From the NCBI GenBank assembly GCA_965248675.1, contig CBDFJZ010000006.1, forward strand, positions 62,001-126,000: a stretch of DNA of 64,000 bases, read 5' to 3'. Both the position numbers and the translations under genes were made by a program. The notes under the pieces are model-generated. The model did no database searches. It worked only from the letters and a program-made list of their open reading frames with translations, and was not told where the DNA came from. The number at the start of each line of letters is the position of its first letter. The stretch's first letter is position 1. Below, one piece after another: positions 1-8,812 of the stretch. The stretch comes from UBA6627 sp965248675. GTDB lineage: Bacteria; Chloroflexota; Dehalococcoidia; UBA2979.

Positions 1-2685
1 GAGGCCGCTCGTCGTGGCGGGCTGGTCGACGTCTTCCCGCCGGTGCTCTCGTTCCCCGTTCGCATCGAGTTCTTTGGCGACGAGGTCGAGTCGATCCGCG
101 CGTTCGACCCGGACACACAGCGCACGATCGAGCAGCTCGACCGGATCACGCTCGGGCCGGCGCGCGAGTGGTACGCGGAACCCGGCGACCTCACCCGCCT
201 CGCTGCCCGCCTCGATCGCGTCGACACCGAGGACGCCGAGGCCGAGCTAGCCGACCTGAGGCGCGGTCAGCTCCCGGCGCCCGACCGCTACGGCCCGCTC
301 GCGACCGAGGCGACGTTGTTCGATCACCTTCGCCGCGGCGCGCTGATCGTCGTCGACGAGCGCGAGAGCATCGAGGCGGCGGCGTCCGACCAGGACGACC
401 TCGCCGCAGAGCGCCGCGCCGATCTCGCGCAGCAGGGCGACCTCGACCCGGACGCGCCGCTGCCGCACGCCACCCGCAACGACGTGGTCGCGGCACTCGA
501 GGCGCACCCGAAGCGCGTCGAGCTGGCACGCTGGGCGACCGGCCGCGAGCCGGGTGCGTTCCGCCTCCCGTTCGGCACCGCCGATGCCTACGCCGGCCGC
601 CTTCCCGCCGCCGCCGGCGACCACGCGCGGCAGCTCACCCGCGGCGATCGCGTGCTCGTCGTCACGCAGCAGGCGCAACGTTACGCCGAGGTGCTCGACG
701 AGAACGGCGTGCGCGCTTCGGTCCAGCCGGACCTTGCGGACACGCCCGAGGCCGGCTCGCTCTCGCTGCTGCAGGGCGCCCTCGCCGAGGGCTGGACGGT
801 CGCCACGCCGAGCGGCGGCGTCTCGCTCAGCACCGATCGCGAGCTGTTCGGCTTCGTCAAGCAGCGCCGCAAGCTGCGCAAACGCGCCACCCACCGCTCA
901 CAGTTCCTCGCCGAGGTACAGCCCGGCGACTTCGTCGTCCACGCCGATCATGGCATCGCGCGCTTCGGTGGCATCGTGCGCCGCCCGGTCGGCGACGAGG
1001 ACCGCGACTACCTCGAGCTGCGCTACGCGGGCGACGACCGGATCTACGTGCCGGTCGAGCAGGTGGACAAGGTCTCGCGGTACAGCGGGCCGTCGGGTCA
1101 CGCGCCGCGCCTGACGCGCCTCGGCACCCAGGAGTGGACGCGCGCCCGCGCCCGCGTGAAGGCCGCCGTCTCGATCGTCGCCGCCGACCTCGTGCGCCTC
1201 TACGCCGCCCGCCAGATGCTGCACGGCCACGCCTTCGGCGCGGACACGCCGTGGCAAGGCGAGCTCGAGGCCGCCTTCCCCTACGAGGAGACCGAGGACC
1301 AGCTCGAGGCGATCGTCGCGGTCAAGGCCGACATGCAGTCAGAACAGCCGATGGACCGTGTGATCTGCGGCGACGTCGGCTTCGGCAAGACCGAAGTGGC
1401 CATCCGCGCCGCCTTCAAGGCCGTGCAAGAGGGCTACCAGGTCGCCGTGCTCGTTCCGACGACCGTACTCGCGCAGCAGCACCTCAACACTTTCCGCGAG
1501 CGGGTCGCCGGGTTCCCGGTCACGGTCGACGTCCTCTCGCGCTTTCGGTCGGATTCCGAGGCCCGCGAGGTAATCGCACGTGCTAGCCGCGGCGAGATCG
1601 ACATCCTGATCGGTACCCACCGCATGCTCGACCCGCACGTCCAGTTCCAGAACCTCGGCCTCGCCATCATCGACGAAGAGCAACGCTTCGGCGTCGCCCA
1701 CAAAGAGCGCCTCAAGCGGATGCGCCTCGAGGTGGACGTGCTCACGCTCTCCGCAACGCCGATCCCGCGCACGATGCACATGGCGCTCAGCGGCATCCGT
1801 GACATGTCGACGATCGACACCGCGCCCGAGAACCGCCAGGCCGTCCAGACCTACGTCACCGAGTGGGACGAGGCGATCGTCCGCGAGGCGATCCTCCACG
1901 AGGTCGAGCGCGGCGGGCAGGTCTACATCGTCCACAACCGGGTGCGGAGCATCGACGGCTTCGCGGATCGCATCCGCGCGCTGATCCCCGAGGCGCGCGT
2001 CGTCGTCGGCCACGGCCAGATGCCGACCTCGGTGCTCGAGAGCGTGATGACGAAGTTCGCGGGCGGCGAGTTCGACGTGCTCGTCTGCACGACGATCATC
2101 GAGTCCGGCATCGACATCCCGAACGTGAACACGCTGATCGTCGACCGCGCGGACCGACTCGGCCTCGCGCAGATGTACCAGCTGCGAGGGCGCGTCGGGC
2201 GCGGCTCGAACCAGGCTTACGCCTACCTCATGCACCCGAAGGACCAGATCCTCAACGAAGTCGCGCAGCAGCGCCTCTCCACGATCTTCGAGGCGAGCGA
2301 ACTCGGCGCCGGCTTCCAGGTCGCCCTGCGCGACCTCGAGATCCGCGGCGCCGGCAACCTGCTCGGCGCGGAGCAGAGCGGCAACATCGCCACCGTCGGC
2401 TTCGACCTCTACACCCAGATGCTCGCCGAGGCCGTCGAGGAGTTGAAAGCCTCGCACGAGCAGCGCGATCGGGAGCCGCTCCCCCACGAGAAGCAACGCG
2501 CGCTGCGCCAGGTCGTGATCGACCTCCCGGTCGCCGCGTTCATCCCCGAGCCATACATCGAGGAGATCGACGGCCGCCTGGCCCTCTACCAGCGCATCTC
2601 CGCGATCACCGATCGCGACGAGGCGCTCACCCTCGAACAGGAGACGCGTGACCGCTTCGGCGACGTCCCGGAGCCGCTAGCGTAG
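1..2685 (+). CDS. mfd: Transcription-repair coupling factor Mfd (5' partial, ends at premature TAG)
   Basis: Mfd is a DNA translocase that removes RNA polymerase stalled at lesions and recruits UvrA. The frame is already open at base 1 and starts with the family's RGGLVDVFPP segment, so roughly the first 140-190 residues lie outside. Visible in order are the CarD-like RNA polymerase-interaction domain (FVVHADHGIARFGG, near residue 315 of the fragment), Walker A (GDVGFGKTE, near 458), the DEEQ box (near 558), QLRGRVGRG (near 728) and the RDLEIRGAGNLLG translocation motif (near 780). The frame then meets a TAG at 2683-2685, yet Mfd-like sequence continues in the same frame to 2949. Either the C-terminal D7 domain is truncated or one base is wrong (GAG would restore Glu). 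Family identity is certain; the end is not. Confidence 0.95.
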   Translation, partial: EAARRGGLVDVFPPVLSFPVRIEFFGDEVESIRAFDPDTQRTIEQLDRITLGPAREWYAEPGDLTRLAARLDRVDTEDAEAELADLRRGQLPAPDRYGPLATEATLFDHLRRGALIVVDERESIEAAASDQDDLAAERRADLAQQGDLDPDAPLPHATRNDVVAALEAHPKRVELARWATGREPGAFRLPFGTADAYAGRLPAAAGDHARQLTRGDRVLVVTQQAQRYAEVLDENGVRASVQPDLADTPEAGSLSLLQGALAEGWTVATPSGGVSLSTDRELFGFVKQRRKLRKRATHRSQFLAEVQPGDFVVHADHGIARFGGIVRRPVGDEDRDYLELRYAGDDRIYVPVEQVDKVSRYSGPSGHAPRLTRLGTQEWTRARARVKAAVSIVAADLVRLYAARQMLHGHAFGADTPWQGELEAAFPYEETEDQLEAIVAVKADMQSEQPMDRVICGDVGFGKTEVAIRAAFKAVQEGYQVAVLVPTTVLAQQHLNTFRERVAGFPVTVDVLSRFRSDSEAREVIARASRGEIDILIGTHRMLDPHVQFQNLGLAIIDEEQRFGVAHKERLKRMRLEVDVLTLSATPIPRTMHMALSGIRDMSTIDTAPENRQAVQTYVTEWDEAIVREAILHEVERGGQVYIVHNRVRSIDGFADRIRALIPEARVVVGHGQMPTSVLESVMTKFAGGEFDVLVCTTIIESGIDIPNVNTLIVDRADRLGLAQMYQLRGRVGRGSNQAYAYLMHPKDQILNEVAQQRLSTIFEASELGAGFQVALRDLEIRGAGNLLGAEQSGNIATVGFDLYTQMLAEAVEELKASHEQRDREPLPHEKQRALRQVVIDLPVAAFIPEPYIEEIDGRLALYQRISAITDRDEALTLEQETRDRFGDVPEPLA

Positions 2686-2949
2686 CTCTTCCAGCTCGTC
2701 CGTATCCGCGTCGCGGCCGCGGCCGCGGATCTCGCCTCGATCCGCCTGGACGGAGACGAGCTGATCATCACCGCTGCCGATCGCCCGTTCTCCTCGCGGA
2801 CACTCCCATCGCTTCCTCTCGGCGTCCGCCGTGGCCCCTCGCAGCTCCGCCTCGACCGCCGCGCGCTCGGCGCCGAATGGCTCGAACCGCTCGAAGCGCT
2901 CGTCCGTCTGCTCGCCGGCGAGCCGAGCCTGGTCGCGGCGAGCGCCTAG
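2686..2949 (+). other. mfd: In-frame C-terminal remainder of Mfd after the TAG
   Basis: These 87 sense codons and a TAG stop continue the mfd frame with no shift. The residues just after the stop (LFQLVRIRVAAAAADLASI) fit the helical D7 tail that follows the RFGD-PEP segment in Mfd proteins. No start codon or ribosome binding site is evident, so this is not a separate gene. A single substitution at 2683 would explain the break. Confidence 0.8.
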
Positions 2950-2987
2950 ACTGCAGCGGTCTGACCACAGGATGGGAAGGCGAGTCC

Positions 2988-3986
2988 GTGCAGCTCACGG
3001 CCGGCGAGTTCACGTTCGACTGGATCGACGACTTCGCCGAGATCCCCGAGCCCGCGGCGCGCGGCTGGGCACACCACGACATCGCTCTGTCGCCCCGCGG
3101 CACGCTGATCACCTTTCACCCCGCGCTCCCGCTGGTCCTCGAGCTGACCACGGACGGCGCGCTCCTCGGGACCTGGGAAGCGCCGCTGTCCGAGGCCCAC
3201 GGGATCACGCTCTCCAGCGACGGCGAGCAGCCATGCCTATGGTTCGCCGACAACGGGCGCAAGCGCGATCCGGACGATCGCTACGAATACCGCCGGGGAC
3301 CGAAGGCCGGGCAGACGATCGAGACCGACCTTGCCGGCAATGTGCTCGGGCAGTTCGGTGCGCCAGCGCTGCCCGCCTATGACGACGACGCCGTCTACTC
3401 GCCGACGAAGGTCGCCGTCTACGAATCGGGTGTCGGCGGCAACGGCGACGTGTGGACCACCGACGGCTACGGACAGAACCTGATCCACCGCTACACCGCC
3501 GGCGGGAGCTACGTGCTCACGATCGACGGCACCGAGGGCGCCGGCGCCTTCAAGACGCCGCACGCGATCTACATAGACGGTCGCGATCCCGAGCCCGAGC
3601 TGTACGTCGCCGACCGTGCGAGCGGCCGTGTGCAGGTTTACGACCTCGAAGGCGGCTTCAAGCGCAGCTTCGGCGACGGCGTCTTCATCACGCCCTCGGC
3701 CTTCGCGCCGCTTGGCGATCACCTGGTCGTGGCGGAACTCAACGCGCGCCTCGCGATCCTCGACCCCGACGATCGCCTGGTCGGCTACCTGGGCGACAAC
3801 CACGGGGTCGCCTCGGCGCCGGGTTGGCCCAACATGCTGGACGCGGACGGCGTTCCCACCCGCACGGACCGGCTGCGCACGGAGCTGTTCAACAGCCCGC
3901 ACGGCCTCGCCAGCGACGACGCCGGCAACATCTACGTCTCCGAATGGCTGATCGGTGGCCGCTACATCAAGCTCGCTCGCCAGTAA
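2988..3986 (+). CDS. NHL-repeat / six-bladed beta-propeller protein
   Basis: A 332-residue protein without a signal peptide. Repeated blade-like strands carry the pattern 'G..Y..D...N.V..' (for example GDVWTTDGYGQNLIHRY, PELYVADRASGRVQVY, HGLASDDAGNIYVSEW), typical of NHL-repeat proteins and of the propeller of peptidylglycine alpha-hydroxyglycine amidating lyases. The substrate cannot be read from sequence. The GTG start is chosen because GGGAAGG lies about 7 bases before it; a TAGACT hexamer at 2947-2952 overlaps the end of mfd and could be its -10 box. A dioxygenase-like gene follows 42 bases downstream. The fold is fairly sure, the function unknown. Confidence 0.75.
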   Translation: MQLTAGEFTFDWIDDFAEIPEPAARGWAHHDIALSPRGTLITFHPALPLVLELTTDGALLGTWEAPLSEAHGITLSSDGEQPCLWFADNGRKRDPDDRYEYRRGPKAGQTIETDLAGNVLGQFGAPALPAYDDDAVYSPTKVAVYESGVGGNGDVWTTDGYGQNLIHRYTAGGSYVLTIDGTEGAGAFKTPHAIYIDGRDPEPELYVADRASGRVQVYDLEGGFKRSFGDGVFITPSAFAPLGDHLVVAELNARLAILDPDDRLVGYLGDNHGVASAPGWPNMLDADGVPTRTDRLRTELFNSPHGLASDDAGNIYVSEWLIGGRYIKLARQ

Positions 3987-4028
3987 CGAGCCGATAGACT
4001 CGCCTGGATGTTTCCCCAGGGGACGGCC

Positions 4029-5000
4029 ATGACCCTCACGACCGAGCAGCTCGAACACCTCGACACCTATGGGTACGTCATGGTCGAGGGCGTCCTCGAC
4101 CCGGTGGCGTTCCTCGACCCGATCATCGAGGAGTACCACGGCGTCCTCGACTCGCTCGCCAACGAGCTGCACGAGCGGGGCGACATCTCCTCGACCTACG
4201 AGGCGCTGCCGTTCGGCGAGCGCGTGACGCGCATCTACGAGGAGAGCGGCGCCGTCCACAACCAGTACTTCGACTTCTCCCTGCCTCAGAAGGGCATCAA
4301 GGCGGAGACGCCGTTCTGGGCCGGCCCGGCCGTCTTCAACACGCTGACGAACGAACGCCTGCTCGATGTCGTCGAGTCGGTCGTCGGTCCCGAGATCTAC
4401 TCGAACCCGGTGCAGCACGTCCGCATCAAGGTGCCGGAATCGCGCGCGCCTCGCACCGACGAGGGCTACGTGAAGTTCGGCGCAACGCCCTGGCACCAGG
4501 ATCAGGGCGTGATCACCGAGGAAGCCGACGAGACCGATATGCTCACCGTCTGGTTTCCGCTGCTCGACGCCGGCATCGAGAACGGCTGCCTGCAGGTCCT
4601 ACCAGGCACGCACAAGGGCGGCCTGCTCACGCACTGCCCCGGCGCCCAGGGCCTCGGCGTCGAGATCCCCGAGCGCACGCTCGCTCGCGACGGCTCGCGC
4701 GCGATGCCGATGAAGCGCGGCGACATCCTGCTGCTGAACCAGCGCACCGCCCACGCCGCGCTGCCGAACGTCAGCGACGAGGTGCGTTGGAGCTTCGACC
4801 TCCGCTACCACGCCATCGGCCGGCCGACCGGCCGGCCGTCATTCCCCGGCTTCGTCGCCCGCAGCCGCTCCAACCCGGACTCCGAGCTGCACGACCCGGT
4901 CTCCTGGCGCGACTCGTGGCAGGCGGCCCGCGACCACCTCGCCGCCGAGGTCGACCCGACCTACAACCGCTGGAACTCGGACGATCCCGCCTGCGCGTGA
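4029..5000 (+). CDS. Phytanoyl-CoA dioxygenase family protein
   Basis: Predicted Fe(II)/2-oxoglutarate-dependent oxygenase of the PhyH family, 323 residues. The iron-binding facial triad is visible: H156-x-D158 in PWHQDQG and H242 in RTAHAALPN, with Arg near 252 in VRWSFDLRYH positioned to bind 2-oxoglutarate. The chosen ATG has AGGGGAC about 5 bases upstream. An in-frame ATG at 4008 sits 7 bases after a TAGACT hexamer (3995-4000), so a leaderless start there is possible and would add 7 residues. Family members hydroxylate very different small molecules, so the substrate is not predicted. Confidence 0.85.
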   Translation: MTLTTEQLEHLDTYGYVMVEGVLDPVAFLDPIIEEYHGVLDSLANELHERGDISSTYEALPFGERVTRIYEESGAVHNQYFDFSLPQKGIKAETPFWAGPAVFNTLTNERLLDVVESVVGPEIYSNPVQHVRIKVPESRAPRTDEGYVKFGATPWHQDQGVITEEADETDMLTVWFPLLDAGIENGCLQVLPGTHKGGLLTHCPGAQGLGVEIPERTLARDGSRAMPMKRGDILLLNQRTAHAALPNVSDEVRWSFDLRYHAIGRPTGRPSFPGFVARSRSNPDSELHDPVSWRDSWQAARDHLAAEVDPTYNRWNSDDPACA

Positions 5001-5173
5001 TTCCTGACTGACCTTCGGACGCGCTCGGCGGTCCGGGATCGAACCGCCGGCCCGTGCCCCGCTGGCCCAACCCCTTCGGCCTCTAGCTCGAAGCCCCCGA
5101 GGTGCCAGCTCCTCCTCGACCGTGCACACTGAAACCCGACGTTCCGAGGACAGACCGAGGGGACTCGCCGCCC

Positions 5174-5890
5174 ATGCTCCCGCCCGGCACGCGCACCGTC
5201 CTCTTCGATTTCGACCGCACCCTCGGGCGCGCGAAGTCGCACTACGGCATGTACGTCCGCGCCGCCGAGGAACACGGTGTCTCGACGACCGAGGCCGCGG
5301 TCTCCGAGGCCGACCTCGACGACGCCTGGGCGCGGTGGATGACCCCCGAGGGCCCCGCCCACCGCGAGGCATCCGAGAGTGGGGCGGCCTTTGCCGCGCT
5401 GCGACGCGAGATCGCCGCGACCCGGCTCCGAGGCGCGGGCGTCGACTGCGACGGCGAGACGCTCGAGCGCGTCACCATGCGCATCGCCGAACTCGAGGGC
5501 GACGCCGACAACTACATGCTCTACGACGACGCCGTGCCTGCCCTCGAGGCGCTCGCCGGGCGCGGCGTGCAATCGTTGATCGTCTCCAACCACGTCTGGC
5601 GGCTGCCCGAGATCATTCGCGGCCTCGGCGTCTCCGCCCGCTTCGAAGGCGTGATCACCAGCGCCCGCGTGGGCGTGCGTAAGCCGCACCCTGCGATCTT
5701 CGAGGCCGCCCTCCGCCTCGCCGGCACTCCGGCAAACGAAACGATCTACGTCGGCGACTCCTATAAGCACGACATCGAGGGCGCGCGAGGCGTTGGCATG
5801 GCCTCGACTCTGATCGATCGCGAAGAGCGCTACGCGACGGCGGAGGTCGACGTGCCGGTGATCAAGCTGCTGACGGAGCTGGCGCCATGA
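5174..5890 (+). CDS. HAD-superfamily hydrolase
   Basis: A 238-residue haloacid dehalogenase-fold phosphatase. Motif I is D12-F-D14-R-T16 (LFDFDRTLG), with an alpha-helical cap from about residue 20 to 120; motif II is in LIVSNH, motif III Lys in RKPHPAIFEAAL and motif IV in YVGDSYKHDIEGA. All catalytic residues are present, so it should be active on a phosphorylated metabolite, not identifiable here. The ATG at the start of MLPPGTRTVLFDFD was preferred to the upstream GTG at 5102 because the domain begins there. Its TGA overlaps the ATG of the next GNAT gene (ATGA), implying co-translation. Confidence 0.88.
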   Translation: MLPPGTRTVLFDFDRTLGRAKSHYGMYVRAAEEHGVSTTEAAVSEADLDDAWARWMTPEGPAHREASESGAAFAALRREIAATRLRGAGVDCDGETLERVTMRIAELEGDADNYMLYDDAVPALEALAGRGVQSLIVSNHVWRLPEIIRGLGVSARFEGVITSARVGVRKPHPAIFEAALRLAGTPANETIYVGDSYKHDIEGARGVGMASTLIDREERYATAEVDVPVIKLLTELAP

Positions 5891-6348
5891 GCGTCGCGCT
5901 CCGCCCGATCGCGGAAGACGAGTACGACGACTTCCGCGAGCTGCTGCTGGACTACTACGACGAGATGGCTGAATACGACCTCGACGCGGAAGACGCCGAG
6001 GACCATCTCGAACGCTCGTTACCCGCGATGCTCGACGACATGGACGGCCGCGAGTTCATCTGGATCGAGTCTGACGGCGAGCGCGCGGGCTTCATCATCA
6101 TTCGCACCCAGTCCGACTGGCCGCCCGATGACCGCATGATCGCCTCGATCGCGGAATTCTACGTCGATCCAGACTTCCGCCGCGCCGGCGTTGGGACCGC
6201 AGCAGTCGAGCTGCTGCTCGCCGAGCATCGCGACCGCGGCACTTACCTCGTCGAGGCCGACATCATGCGGCTCAACGAGCCGGCCAAGGCGTTCTGGTAT
6301 GGCCTGGGATTCGAGCTACAGTTCCTCCAGACCGCACGCAAGCCCTGA
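5887..6348 (+). CDS. GNAT family N-acetyltransferase
   Basis: A 153-residue single-domain Gcn5-related acetyltransferase. The acetyl-CoA pyrophosphate-binding motif A is VDPDFRRAGVGTAAVELL (R-R-x-G-x-G) in the middle, and the C-terminal EPAKAFWYGLGFE segment matches motif B. The start overlaps the end of the HAD gene by four bases (ATGA), so the two are very likely one operon. The acceptor substrate is unknown. Confidence 0.88.
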   Translation: MSVALRPIAEDEYDDFRELLLDYYDEMAEYDLDAEDAEDHLERSLPAMLDDMDGREFIWIESDGERAGFIIIRTQSDWPPDDRMIASIAEFYVDPDFRRAGVGTAAVELLLAEHRDRGTYLVEADIMRLNEPAKAFWYGLGFELQFLQTARKP

Positions 6349-6467
6349 CGGCGGCGTCCCGAGCCCCGCCCTTACCGGCGACGAATCCAGGCCCGCACCT
6401 GCGACTTCGTGTAGCGTCTCGCCCGACGAGTCGAAGACTGACGAGCTAGCAGCATGCCGAGACGCTC

Positions 6468-7538
6468 ATGACCGCGACGACCGATCCACTGTTCCGCGAC
6501 GCGACCGTCGAAGACGCCCTCGCGATGCTCGAAGTGATCGGCGCCGCCTTCGCGCGCTGGCCGCCCGTCGATGTCGCGGTTCCGCCGATTGAGCACCTCC
6601 GCTGGAAGATGTCCCCGCCCGGCGATATCCCGCTCCACCACGTGATCGTGTTCGTCGAGGGCCGGCCGGCGGCGGATCAATCGCGCTGGGTGTGCCGGCT
6701 CCAGGTCGGCGCCAACGACTACATCGGCGACACCCCCGCCGATCTCGCCGTGCACCCCGCGTTCCAGGGTCAGGGATTCTCCCGGCTGATCAAGGAACGG
6801 GACCATGCCCGTCTGGTGGCTGGGAAGGCGCCCGGCTTTGACATGCTCAGCAACGCGCCTCAGGTTCGCCACATGAACGAGCCGGATCTGATCACCCGGC
6901 AGATGACGACCTGGTTCCACCCCTTCCGCCTGCGGTCATATGCCAGCGCCCATTACCGTCACGGCGGCCTGCCGGGACTGGCCGGCGCCGTCCGGCGACG
7001 CCTCGCCCGGCGCGCGGCCACTCCGCGGGATCCCGTTCGGATCGAGGTGCTCGAGCGGTTCGACGAACGTACTGACGACCTGTGGGAAGCGGCCCGACGG
7101 TCGTTCGATGTGCTCACGTTCCGGGACGCGGATTACCTCAACTGGCGATTCGCTCGACCGCTCGCCGGGCCGGTGACCATCCTCGGGCTCACCGAGGGCG
7201 CGCGGGTCCACGCTTACGCGGTCGTCCGCCGCCTCGGCGATCGCGGCGACCTGATGGACTGGCTCTGGACGCCCGCCGCCGAGTCCGCGCTCCCAGCGCT
7301 CCTGGACGCGGCGATGGAGCATCTCCGCGCCAGCGGAGTGCGAGGCGTCAGCTGCTGGCTCCCGGCCGGGCATCGCGCGGAGCCCGTCCTGCACGAGGCG
7401 GGCTTCGCCCCGGTCGGGACGCAAACGATCCTCTTGGGCAGCCCGGAGCGAGCGGAGAGTCCTCCAGAGGTGCTCGCTATCTTCGAGGACCGATCGCGAA
7501 CGATGCACCTGACGATGAGTGACTTCGACTTCGTGTAG
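6468..7538 (+). CDS. GNAT family N-acetyltransferase, tandem copy 1
   Basis: A 356-residue protein with an N-terminal GNAT domain (motif A VHPAFQGQGFSRLI, near residues 95-108) and a second GNAT-like half that includes the DADYLNWRFA segment common in this double-domain family. It ends with HLTMSDFDFV. It is a paralogue of the gene that begins 88 bases downstream: both start with the same layout (FRDATVEDALAMLEVI / FRRGDASDAPAVLRVI, then ARWPPV / PRWPPF and HLRWKM). The acceptor is unknown. Confidence 0.82.
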   Translation: MTATTDPLFRDATVEDALAMLEVIGAAFARWPPVDVAVPPIEHLRWKMSPPGDIPLHHVIVFVEGRPAADQSRWVCRLQVGANDYIGDTPADLAVHPAFQGQGFSRLIKERDHARLVAGKAPGFDMLSNAPQVRHMNEPDLITRQMTTWFHPFRLRSYASAHYRHGGLPGLAGAVRRRLARRAATPRDPVRIEVLERFDERTDDLWEAARRSFDVLTFRDADYLNWRFARPLAGPVTILGLTEGARVHAYAVVRRLGDRGDLMDWLWTPAAESALPALLDAAMEHLRASGVRGVSCWLPAGHRAEPVLHEAGFAPVGTQTILLGSPERAESPPEVLAIFEDRSRTMHLTMSDFDFV

Positions 7539-7625
7539 CGTGACCCCGGCGCGCCTCGTCCGCGAGTGTCCCCGGTTCGCGACGACGTGACTCGAACCCC
7601 CTCGCGCGCCAAGGCCGAGGAACAG

Positions 7626-8777
7626 ATGACCGATGACGCAGGTGGCGATGTACACGACGGCGAACCCGTCTTCCGCCGGGGCGACGCCAGCGATGCTCCC
7701 GCTGTGCTTCGCGTGATCGAGGCGACCTTCCCGCGCTGGCCGCCGTTCGAGATCAACGTTCCCACCATCGACCACCTCCGCTGGAAGATGACGCCGGCCG
7801 GCCTCCCGGGCAATCTCCACGGGATCGTGGAGCTGGACGGCGAGATCGTGGCGGTGCAGGTCCGCTGGCAGAGCCGGGTTCACGTGCGCGGGATCGAGCA
7901 CCCGTGCGAGTACAGCGCCGACCTGTCCGTGCTCCCGTCGGCACAGGGGCGCGGGCTAGGCAGCCTGCTCCGCGATAGCGAGGCCGAGCGCCAGCGCCGC
8001 GAACCGAGCGTCGGCTTCGACACCATCGGGACGAACGAACGTGCCGTGCAGATGTATAGCGCACGCGGTGGCGAGCGCCGGTCCCTCGGCGTCTGGGTCC
8101 GGGCGCTCACGGTTCGTGCATTCCTCGGGGCGCACCGTCAGGGCGGCGTTCCACATCTCGCCGCTGCCTCAGTCACGGCCGCCACCCGGCGCGCCCGCGC
8201 CCTGCGGAGCAGCGCCACCCGCACGAACGACGTCGAGGTGGTCACGGCCTTCGATGACCGGGCTACCGCCCTCTGGGATGCAGTGCGCCACGAATACGAC
8301 CTCGCGCGCGTGCGCAGTGCCAGCTGGCTCAACTGGCGCTACCTCGATCCGCGCGCCGGGCTGATCACCGCGTTCCAACTGACCGAAGGAGATCAGCTAC
8401 TCGGCTACGCTGTCGTCCGGCGCGACGGGGCGCACGGACGGGTGCTCGACCTCGTCACCGAGCCCGGCGCGGTCGGAGCCGGCGCGCGGCTCCTCGAGCG
8501 AGGGGTCGCGGAGCTGCGGCGCGCGGGCTGCACCTCCGTCGAGTGCGTGCTCCCGGAGGGGCACCGCGAGCAGCCGGCATTGCGCGAAGCCGGATTTCTC
8601 CCGACCAACTCGACGCGTGCAGTCGAGGTCACGAAGACGCGCCACGCGCAGACTCCGGACGTACTGGAACAGCAGATGCACATGCGTGTAGCGCAACGCG
8701 CTTCCGCCGGCCTTGAACGTGCAGAAGTGCTGGCATACGACCCGCCGCACGTGCATCCAGAAGAACGCCTGCCATAG
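7626..8777 (+). CDS. GNAT family N-acetyltransferase, tandem copy 2
   Basis: A 383-residue paralogue of the preceding gene, with motif A VLPSAQGRGLGSLL and the ASWLNWRYLDP segment in the second half. The ATG has GAGGAACAG upstream. Its last ~35 residues do not resemble copy 1: where copy 1 reads MHLTMSDFDFV-stop, this gene reads MHMRV and continues, because the shared CGTGTAG is in another frame. A small deletion at about 8680 therefore seems to have removed the ancestral stop and added an unrelated tail. The family call is safe; the tail may be non-functional. Confidence 0.8.
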   Translation: MTDDAGGDVHDGEPVFRRGDASDAPAVLRVIEATFPRWPPFEINVPTIDHLRWKMTPAGLPGNLHGIVELDGEIVAVQVRWQSRVHVRGIEHPCEYSADLSVLPSAQGRGLGSLLRDSEAERQRREPSVGFDTIGTNERAVQMYSARGGERRSLGVWVRALTVRAFLGAHRQGGVPHLAAASVTAATRRARALRSSATRTNDVEVVTAFDDRATALWDAVRHEYDLARVRSASWLNWRYLDPRAGLITAFQLTEGDQLLGYAVVRRDGAHGRVLDLVTEPGAVGAGARLLERGVAELRRAGCTSVECVLPEGHREQPALREAGFLPTNSTRAVEVTKTRHAQTPDVLEQQMHMRVAQRASAGLERAEVLAYDPPHVHPEERLP

Positions 8778-8812
8778 TCGATCCAGCATCGATTCCGCTC
8801 CGATCCGCCGGG

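Noticed and set aside
2683..2685. TAG in mfd as pyrrolysine or programmed readthrough
   Set aside because: No precedent in Mfd, no other TAG of this kind in the window; a substitution or sequencing error is simpler.
5028..5060. GGTTCGATCCC-like T-arm on the minus strand, suggesting a tRNA
   Set aside because: Only the T loop fits; the T stem fails at two of five pairs, and no acceptor, D or anticodon arm can be folded around it.
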